Source of the DNA: Desulfobacteraceae bacterium
Lineage (GTDB): Bacteria; Desulfobacterota; DSM-4660; Desulfatiglandales; Desulfatiglandaceae
Length of the DNA: 5,663 nucleotides
Assembly (NCBI GenBank): GCA_030597505.1
Contig: JAUVRS010000186.1
Span: 1 to 5,663 of the forward strand
Direction of reading: 5' to 3'
The notes below the pieces were generated by a model. That model was not told the origin of the DNA. It searched no databases and saw nothing but the letters and a program-made list of their open reading frames with translations. Each line of letters opens with the position of its first letter. The stretch's first letter is position 1. This document shows positions 1 through 4,285 of the stretch, one piece after another. A program made the position numbers and the translations under genes.

Positions 1-818
1 ATCGATTCTGTACGTGGCTCTCTCAAAAAAAATATGGGGACATGGGATGGCTTGCAAAAAATGTGAGGCTGAGAGAGGACTCGGGGAGTCTCCTGGATGG
101 TTGTCAGACTGTGGTGAGTCTGGCTTATCCCTACGCTCCTGTAAAACCCCTCACAAAGGATGGTTTTTCAGTGGCCCGCTACACAGAACCCAAAAAAGAG
201 GATTATCATGGCAGGTTGAGAAAACTGGGCCGGCTCCTCGCAAAAGAGATCACCAGAGTGCATCCGGGGTGTAAGACCAGGGTCTGTGTGGATTCAGCCC
301 CGATCATGGAGAGGAGCGTCGCCTGGTCGTCAGGTGTGGGGTTTATCGGGAAGAACAATATGTTGATTGTTTCGGGACATGGGTCCTATGTCTTTCTTGC
401 GGAGATCCTTACATCGGCCCTTCTCCCGGAAAACAAGGCCGAGCCAATGGCGGATCAGTGCGGTTTCTGTACCCGGTGCCTGGATGCGTGCCCTACCGGA
501 GCGCTTGAAAAACCCTTTTTGGTAGATGCCTCACGGTGCCTTTCCTATCTGACCATTGAACACCCTTTGGGAGTGGGGAAGGAAACCGGAAGAAAAATGG
601 GTGAGTGTTTTTTGGGGTGTGACATTTGTCAGGAGGTTTGCCCATTTAATCAAACGGATGGGGTTTTGACGGGACCTGTGCTTCCTCCTACGGGGGAGAT
701 CCTATGTATGGGGGATGCGGATTTCAGCGAACAATTCGGAAAAACATCCTTTGCCCGGGCGGGACTCGAAAAGATCAAGAGCAATATTAGGGCCCTTGGA
801 TCAGCCGGCAGGTCCTAA
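1..818 (+). CDS. queG: Epoxyqueuosine reductase (QueG-type), 5' end missing
   Basis: QueG is a cytoplasmic cobalamin and iron-sulfur enzyme that reduces epoxyqueuosine to queuosine in tRNA, the last step of queuosine synthesis. The frame is open from base 3 to the TAA at 816-818. The in-frame ATG at 42 is not the start, because family-like sequence (WLSQKKYGDMGWLAKN) runs through it from the window edge, so the true start is upstream. Visible landmarks: VDSAPIMER (about 288-314) carries the Asp (291-293) matching the family's proposed catalytic acid; GFIGKNN follows. The first ferredoxin-like cluster has cysteines at 459, 468, 477 and 489 (CGFCTRCLDACP). The second is GCDICQEVCPFN, with cysteines at 618, 627 and 639. 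The tail FGKTSFARAG is typical. There are no C-terminal HEAT-like repeats, so this is the short form. About 272 residues are visible; perhaps 30-40 are missing. It overlaps the convergent flavoprotein gene by 4 bases. Confidence 0.93.
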   Translation, partial: RFCTWLSQKKYGDMGWLAKNVRLREDSGSLLDGCQTVVSLAYPYAPVKPLTKDGFSVARYTEPKKEDYHGRLRKLGRLLAKEITRVHPGCKTRVCVDSAPIMERSVAWSSGVGFIGKNNMLIVSGHGSYVFLAEILTSALLPENKAEPMADQCGFCTRCLDACPTGALEKPFLVDASRCLSYLTIEHPLGVGKETGRKMGECFLGCDICQEVCPFNQTDGVLTGPVLPPTGEILCMGDADFSEQFGKTSFARAGLEKIKSNIRALGSAGRS

Positions 819-1399
819 TTTTCCGCCACAGCCTTTTTGCCGAATTCAAAGGCCTTTTCCAGGTCCTCCGGTCGCTTCCGGACATCAGAGCCCTTCTCAA
901 GCCTTCTGAAAAAGAGACCCCCTTCATAGGTCATATCCAGGGCATCAAAGAAATATTTTGCAGTCAACTCGGCCCCTTCAAAAAGGTTTTTCCCCCGGGT
1001 AGCCCCAACGCCGATGAGATATCCCCTGCCGCTGTCATATTGTTTTCTTTGCTCCGGCGTCTTCTGAAGCATCCTCTTTGACCACATGGCCTGGGTCCGA
1101 TCTATGAGCGCCTTTGCCTGGGCCGTAATGCCGTAAAAAAATATGGGGGAGGCAAGGATGATAACATCTGCCGTTTCCAGGAGGGGATAGACCAGCCCCA
1201 TATCATCTTTGACAACACATTTTCCGGTCTTGTCACAGCCGCCGCATTCAAGACACCCCGAGATCTTTAGCTCCCGGGCAAATATGCTGCGGGTTTGAGC
1301 GCCCTGTGCCCCCGCGCCTTCAAGGGCCTTATCCAAAAGCTGATCGCTGTTTCCGCCCTTTCGCGGACTGCCATAGATCCCCAGGACCATCTTTTCCAT
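815..1399 (-). CDS. Flavodoxin-fold NAD(P)H-dependent oxidoreductase with Isf-like cysteine motif
   Basis: A 194-residue protein of the NADPH-dependent FMN reductase/flavodoxin_2 group. GSPRKGGNS (residues 10-18) is the FMN-phosphate loop. ASPIFFYGITAQAKALIDR (about 84-102) is the conserved flavin-side segment. Between them lies CLECGGCDKTGKC (49-61), a C-x2-C-x2-C-x5-C pattern. That fits the compact cysteine motif of archaeal and anaerobic iron-sulfur flavoproteins (Isf), so a 4Fe-4S cluster next to FMN is likely. Isf-type proteins carry electrons in the cytoplasm and are implicated in peroxide or oxygen defence; the partner here is unknown. The ATG at 1399 has a good ribosome site (GAGG at 1407-1410, 7 bases away); a second ATG three codons in is less well placed. 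The gene lies 37 bases downstream of the hydrolase gene, so they probably share a transcript. Its TAG overlaps the queG stop on the other strand. Confidence 0.85.
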   Translation of the reverse strand: MEKMVLGIYGSPRKGGNSDQLLDKALEGAGAQGAQTRSIFARELKISGCLECGGCDKTGKCVVKDDMGLVYPLLETADVIILASPIFFYGITAQAKALIDRTQAMWSKRMLQKTPEQRKQYDSGRGYLIGVGATRGKNLFEGAELTAKYFFDALDMTYEGGLFFRRLEKGSDVRKRPEDLEKAFEFGKKAVAEN

Positions 1400-1436
1400 A
1401 TCTAATCCTCTCCCGAGCTGTGTTCAGAAAAACAAA

Positions 1437-2138
1437 TTACATAAGAGACATGAGGGATTCCCATCGCTCGTACTCTGTCCCGGTGGGGAGGCCTCTTTTT
1501 TCCAGGACAGATATGATCTTTTTGTCATTAAATCTCAGGAAAGGGTTTATTCTGAATTCTTCGTCAAGTGTTGAATGGACATGCGCAGGGTCATATTTTT
1601 CCAGATATCTTTCGATGTGGGGGTTGTCGGGTTCCAGTTCTTTTGCAAACGCCATATACTCCTCGACATAATCATGTCCGGCGTAGATGATCGTCTCTCC
1701 AGGGAGATCCATCAACAATTTGACGGAGTTTAAAAAACCTTTCAAATCTCCGGAAAAACAGCGGCCTACCTTGCCGTTAAACAGGGTGTCGCCGGTGATC
1801 AGAAAATTTCCACAATGAAAGGTCACGGAGTCACTGGAGTGGCCGGGCGTGTGATACACCCGTATTTCCTCACCTTCCAGTTCGACGGCCCTGTTCTTGA
1901 GGAGGGTTTCATTGCTCAGAAACACAGCCCCCGAGCTCTCGATAAGGGTCTTGTCCCCGGGGGTATGGTCTCCGTGGCTGTGGGTGTTGGTGACATACTT
2001 GAGGGTAAGGTCATTGGTCTTTACAAAAGAGAGGATCTCTTTTGCAGCACCCCCATCAATAGCCAAGGCGGTTTTTTCCCCGTAAACAAGATAGCCCAGA
2101 TTATTATCCGATGAATAACGAAATTGTTTTATCTTCAT
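1437..2138 (-). CDS. Metallo-beta-lactamase fold hydrolase, glyoxalase II-like
   Basis: A 233-residue hydrolase related to hydroxyacylglutathione hydrolase, which splits S-acyl thiols such as S-lactoylglutathione to an acid plus free thiol in the cytoplasm. Metal ligands counted from ATG 2138: the THSHGDH motif gives His53, His55, Asp57 and His58; HTPGHSSDS gives His100; TGDTLF gives Asp117; YAGHDY gives His155. This is the full set for a two-metal site. GKVGRCFSGD (about 122-131) and the late NPFLRFND resemble the glyoxalase II substrate-binding region, so this is closer to GloB than to a generic beta-lactamase-fold protein. The physiological thiol may not be glutathione in an anaerobe, so no gene symbol is given. 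An upstream TTG at 2153 is in frame, but the ribosome site GGAG (2148-2151) overlaps that codon and sits 9 bases before ATG 2138, which decides the start. It is probably co-transcribed with the flavoprotein gene 37 bases downstream. Confidence 0.87.
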   Translation of the reverse strand: MKIKQFRYSSDNNLGYLVYGEKTALAIDGGAAKEILSFVKTNDLTLKYVTNTHSHGDHTPGDKTLIESSGAVFLSNETLLKNRAVELEGEEIRVYHTPGHSSDSVTFHCGNFLITGDTLFNGKVGRCFSGDLKGFLNSVKLLMDLPGETIIYAGHDYVEEYMAFAKELEPDNPHIERYLEKYDPAHVHSTLDEEFRINPFLRFNDKKIISVLEKRGLPTGTEYERWESLMSLM

Positions 2139-2147
2139 GATAGATTT

Positions 2148-2151
2148 CTCC
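2148..2151 (-). promoter_or_regulatory. Ribosome binding site that fixes the hydrolase start
   Basis: On the minus strand GGAG is followed by nine bases and then ATG at 2138. The alternative in-frame TTG at 2153 overlaps this site and has no purine-rich sequence at a usable distance upstream. The shorter 233-residue product is therefore preferred over a 238-residue one. Confidence 0.7.
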
Positions 2152-2226
2152 AAAAACCGTTTTTTGTTTTCCCCGATGTATCAGACAGGGGTATCAGGGC
2201 TGTTTGGTTTTCTTATAGTATACAGA

Positions 2227-2255
2227 AAAATAGTAACATCTTTCGATCGAGTCAA
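2227..2255 (-). promoter_or_regulatory. Candidate sigma70-type promoter for hydrolase-flavoprotein pair
   Basis: Reading leftward, TTGACT (2255-2250) is separated by 17 bases from TATTTT (2232-2227), in an AT-rich stretch about 90 bases before the hydrolase ATG. A better -10 hexamer alone, TATACT, lies at 2222-2217 but has no good -35 at the right distance. The 164-base gap between transporter and hydrolase genes leaves room for this internal promoter. The call rests on hexamer matches only. Confidence 0.4.
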
Positions 2256-2268
2256 ATGATTTCTTTGG

Positions 2269-2281
2269 GGCCCGGGGGGCC
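2269..2281 (-). terminator. Weak candidate terminator hairpin after the transporter gene
   Basis: About 21 bases past the transporter stop, the minus strand can form a short all-GC hairpin: GGCCC, a three-base CCC loop, then GGGCC. No U-run follows on this strand, so it is not a classical intrinsic terminator. It may only slow polymerase. Read-through into the hydrolase gene is possible. Confidence 0.22.
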
Positions 2282-2302
2282 TGTCCCACGTCCACCGTCT
2301 TG

Positions 2303-3514
2303 TCAGGCTGTTTGTTTTTTTTGCGGTGGTTTCAAGATTCTGGGTGTTGAAAGGACGGCAGAGATCAGGCTGCAGACGGCAATCAGAATCAATGGAAATT
2401 TAAATGAACCGAATTGCATGGCAGCATAACCGCAGAACCAGCCTGAAATAATGCCTGCGAAGGCCTTGGCCGTATACGTAATTCCATAATTAGTCGTGGA
2501 ATATTGAGCGCCGTAGTAGTCACCGATGGTTGCCGGATATAAGGCAAACGGTGAACCGCCCAATAGGGCCACGACAAAGACAAACCCGACAAAAAGCGGG
2601 GGGACATGTGCAAACAGTACAAAGCACAGGATGGAGACGCTCAAGAGCGAATAAAAGATCACCATTGTTTTTTCTCTTCCGATCTTATCTGATATAGAGC
2701 CTGCGATGACCCGGCTCAGGCCATTTCCGAGAGGGAAAAGAACCAGAAGGATGCTGAAATAATCCGGTGGAATATTAAATTCGCTGGCGACCATTTTCAT
2801 CTGGGCGCCGAATGTCAAGACAATTGAGATCGTAAAGGTAAATGAAAAATAGATTAGATACCATTGATGTGTTTTTAGCATTTCAATCGGTTTGAAATCC
2901 GGTGACACGTCTGGTTTCCGGTCTTTGGTGCCACCCTTGGCCAATGGTTGCCCCTGCGGGTATTTAAATAATATTGAGAGTGGGATCAACGTGATCAGCA
3001 TTGCCACGCCCAAATACAAATAAGTCGTCTGGATACCCTTTGTGTCTATCAAGACCTCGATAAACCAGTTAAAAAGCGCTGTCCCGGCGCCGTAGCCAAA
3101 CACCACCAACCCAGTGGCAAAACCCCGTCGATCCGGAAACCATTTGACTGCACATGCAGTGGCAATCCCGTAAAGAAAGCCAACACCCAACCCGCCCACG
3201 CCGTAATAGAGATAGAGCAGGTTCTGGCTGGTAACGTAAGAGGTCGCAATATATCCGATTCCAACCAGAAAGGCACCGGCGAGCCCTACCATCCGGGGAC
3301 CGTAAGAGTCTGCTATGTAGCCGGAAAAGGGTTGGCTAAACGTGGCAATATTAAAGATGGTGAACGCCAGTCCGATAGCGGAGAGGCTCCAGTTGAATTG
3401 TTCCTGAATCGCATAGGCAAATAAGAACCATGAATATTGATAGATGCTGATGATCATCATGGTGACAAAAGCCGCGAAAAGTATTCCCCAGCGATATAAC
3501 CTGTTCTGCTCCAT
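2303..3514 (-). CDS. Major facilitator transporter, OFA (oxalate/formate antiporter) family
   Basis: A 403-residue inner-membrane transporter of normal family length, with about twelve hydrophobic helices and a polar central loop at residues 184-214. The MFS loop-2/3 motif is GYIADSYGPR (65-74). GGLGVGFLYG followed by AVKWFPDRRGFATG (107-135) is the hallmark of the OFA family, whose known member OxlT exchanges oxalate for formate. Arg268 in the eighth helix (GNGLSRVIAG) and Lys350 in the eleventh (YTAKAFAG) appear to match the two charged residues that bind oxalate in OxlT (Arg272, Lys355), supporting an anionic carboxylate substrate. The exact substrate is not settled by sequence. The nitrate-signature glycine and asparagine motifs of NarK carriers are absent, so it is not an obvious nitrate/nitrite carrier despite lying divergent to nap genes. 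The ATG at 3514 follows AAGGAG (3520-3525) by 5 bases. A palindromic element abuts that site directly upstream. Confidence 0.9.
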   Translation of the reverse strand: MEQNRLYRWGILFAAFVTMMIISIYQYSWFLFAYAIQEQFNWSLSAIGLAFTIFNIATFSQPFSGYIADSYGPRMVGLAGAFLVGIGYIATSYVTSQNLLYLYYGVGGLGVGFLYGIATACAVKWFPDRRGFATGLVVFGYGAGTALFNWFIEVLIDTKGIQTTYLYLGVAMLITLIPLSILFKYPQGQPLAKGGTKDRKPDVSPDFKPIEMLKTHQWYLIYFSFTFTISIVLTFGAQMKMVASEFNIPPDYFSILLVLFPLGNGLSRVIAGSISDKIGREKTMVIFYSLLSVSILCFVLFAHVPPLFVGFVFVVALLGGSPFALYPATIGDYYGAQYSTTNYGITYTAKAFAGIISGWFCGYAAMQFGSFKFPLILIAVCSLISAVLSTPRILKPPQKKQTA

Positions 3515-3525
3515 TCAAACTCCTT

Positions 3526-3706
3526 AGGGCCTGCCCAAAAACAACTTTACATTTTCGCATCCCGGCTTCAGGCCATCTTCGGCCGTGCCTCAATCGCAAA
3601 ATCCTCGAAATAGTACTCCTATTCCTATGGTTTTGCTCAATCGGCACAGCCAAATCTGACCTAAATCTTGGCGCAAATTCTGCGAAGTTATTTCTGCGCA
3701 GGCCCT
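3526..3706 (-). repeat. 181-bp gap-free imperfect palindrome, MITE-like, next to transporter ribosome site
   Basis: The ends are 22-bp inverted repeats (3526-3547 and 3685-3706) matching at 19 of 22 positions. Inner paired blocks include GGCCGTGCC/GGCACAGCC (3581-3589, 3643-3651), CAAAA/TTTTG (3597-3601, 3631-3635) and AATAG/CTATT (3609-3613, 3619-3623) around a five-base loop. Every block is centred on base 3616 with no gaps, giving two 88-base arms. By hand count 56 of 88 positions pair. In minus-strand RNA nine further mismatches become G-U, against three in plus-strand RNA. TTA flanks both ends (3524-3526 and 3706-3708), a possible 3-bp target duplication if the element proper is 3527-3705. 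It encodes no recognisable protein. It ends at the transporter's AAGGAG, so it would form the 5' leader of that mRNA. Whether other copies exist cannot be seen from this window. Confidence 0.82.
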
Positions 3707-3751
3707 TAAACAGCAAAAAATGAGTGACAAAAAGCCCCTTTTTGCGGTGGG

Positions 3752-3781
3752 AGAATACGAAAATGGGGGCTTGGGTGTCAA
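3752..3781 (-). promoter_or_regulatory. Candidate sigma70-type promoter for the OFA transporter
   Basis: On the minus strand a perfect TTGACA (3781-3776) is followed after 18 bases by TATTCT (3757-3752). Transcription would start near 3745 and give a leader of about 230 bases containing the whole palindromic element before ATG 3514. A second TTGACA lies 14 bases upstream (3795-3790) within a repeated 11-mer. The -35 match is perfect and the -10 is four of six. Confidence 0.5.
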
Positions 3782-3800
3782 GGTCTAGTTGTCAAGGTCT
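3776..3800. repeat. Two 11-bp direct repeats over the transporter -35 region
   Basis: TGTCAAGGTCT occurs at 3776-3786 and exactly again at 3790-3800, separated by AGT, a 14-base period. On the minus strand each copy reads AGACCTTGACA, and the inner copy supplies the candidate -35 box. Tandem sites in this position could bind a regulator or be a local duplication. Confidence 0.6.
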
Positions 3801-3843
3801 GCTCCGGTTTGATTTTGTGTGAAATTAAAAAAAAAGTCAAAAA

Positions 3844-3857
3844 TTGACTTAAGTCAA
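3844..3857. promoter_or_regulatory. Crp/Fnr-type operator palindrome upstream of nap
   Basis: TTGACTTAAGTCAA is a perfect 14-bp palindrome with the layout TTGAC-N4-GTCAA, close to the Fnr consensus TTGAT-N4-ATCAA and to sites of other Crp/Fnr-family sensors. A further half-site AAGTCAA lies at 3834-3840, seventeen bases upstream of the matching half. Such proteins activate nitrate-respiration genes under anoxia or nitrogen oxides in many bacteria. Which member acts here cannot be told from the site. Confidence 0.6.
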
Positions 3858-3879
3858 AAAACTGTTTGTCCAAACTTGC

Positions 3880-3892
3880 TATAGGTTAAAAA
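3880..3892 (+). promoter_or_regulatory. Candidate class II activator-dependent nap promoter (-10 region)
   Basis: TATAGG at 3880-3885 is a modest -10 hexamer with no proper -35 at 16-18 bases. Measured from the palindrome centre (3850.5), these bases fall exactly at -12 to -7 when that centre is set to -41.5, the standard class II activator position. The predicted start is then 3892, leaving a leader of about 123 bases before the napD-like ATG. A short inverted repeat GTTTG-TC-CAAAC (3864-3875) lies between operator and -10. Confidence 0.5.
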
Positions 3893-4014
3893 AAGCGCTT
3901 ACACTTTGGGATAAATTCCACGGTCATAATGACTAACGAAACCCTGATACCCATCCCCAATGTCTTGAACAACGATCTTTCAAAAGAGGGCTGTTTTATA
4001 AAAAGGAGAAATCA

Positions 4015-4245
4015 ATGCCTGTTTTCAGCTATCTGGCATACCCGATAGAGGGGGCAAAGCAAGAACTGATCAAAGATCTGAAGGCCTTAGACAATTGTGA
4101 GGTGATGCCGGCGGAAAAGGAGGAGATCCTGATCCTTGTGACTGATACGCCCGATGAGGAGAGGGAGGAGGCGTTGCAGCAAGAACTTAAGAAACTAAAG
4201 TCATTGCAGTCTCTGGGCATGACATTTGGCCATGTTGGAGAATAA
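4015..4245 (+). CDS. napD: NapD-like chaperone for periplasmic nitrate reductase
   Basis: A 76-residue acidic protein without signal peptide or membrane segment. NapD is a small cytoplasmic chaperone with a ferredoxin-like fold that binds the Tat signal peptide of NapA and delays its export until the molybdenum cofactor and cluster are in place. The family pattern is visible: an opening strand (VFSYLAYPI, residues 3-11), a helix (about 13-25), the central VMPAEKEEILILVTD strand region (about 30-44), a long charged helix (EEREEALQQELKKLKSL, about 48-64) and a last strand (LGMTFGHVGE). The sequence is divergent, so the call leans partly on position: it lies 40 bases upstream of napA in the same direction. 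AAGGAG (4003-4008) sits 6 bases before the ATG. It is the first gene of the operon behind the Crp/Fnr-type promoter. Confidence 0.75.
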   Translation: MPVFSYLAYPIEGAKQELIKDLKALDNCEVMPAEKEEILILVTDTPDEEREEALQQELKKLKSLQSLGMTFGHVGE

Positions 4246-4285
4246 ATAGGGGACACTTTAATATCTTAATTCTAAGGAGTGGTTC
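4246..4285 (+). other. napD-napA spacer with ribosome site
   Basis: The spacer is AT-rich. It contains AGGGGACACTTTAATA (about 4248-4263) and the strong ribosome site AAGGAG (4274-4279), 6 bases before the napA ATG. No hairpin or promoter is apparent, so the two genes are expected on one transcript. Confidence 0.5.

Larger units (their letters stand above)
3515..4014. other. Divergent intergenic regulatory region, 500 bases
   Basis: No convincing gene lies between the transporter start and the napD-like start. Open frames here fall inside the palindromic element and have no family resemblance. In order the region holds the 181-bp palindrome (3526-3706); an imperfect inverted repeat AAGCCCC/GGGGCTT (3732-3738 and 3766-3772); a leftward promoter with two direct repeats (3752-3800); an A-rich block; a Crp/Fnr-type palindrome with a -10-like hexamer (3844-3885); and a leader of about 120 bases up to ATG 4015 in which I see no clear hairpin or riboswitch. 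The sequence GTCAA occurs four times in one orientation between 3777 and 3857. Confidence 0.7.

Noticed and set aside
42..44. ATG at 42 as start of the QueG-type gene
   Set aside because: The same frame is open to the window edge and codes for family-like sequence before this Met, so the gene is truncated by the window rather than starting here.
2189..2199. CCCTGATACCC shared by the hydrolase leader (minus strand) and the nap leader (3942-3952)
   Set aside because: An 11-base match between two places is expected several times by chance in this length, and neither copy lies in a recognisable structure.
2318..2329. 12-mer TTTTTGCGGTGG repeated at 3739-3750
   Set aside because: About one or two shared 12-mers are expected by chance in a window this size; one copy lies in the transporter's coding end and flanks do not match.
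2292..2329. CCACCG...CGGTGG inverted repeat as the transporter terminator
   Set aside because: The stem is only 6 bp with a 26-base loop, spans the end of the coding region and has no U-run after it on the transcribed strand.
3590..3781. Leftward open frames of 63 and 121 codons across the palindrome and transporter start
   Set aside because: They lie within the palindromic element or overlap the transporter start, and show no family resemblance.
3865..3882. Sigma54-type -24/-12 promoter (TTGTCC...TTGCT)
   Set aside because: The conserved GG of the -24 element is missing and the spacing to the -12 GC is one base short.
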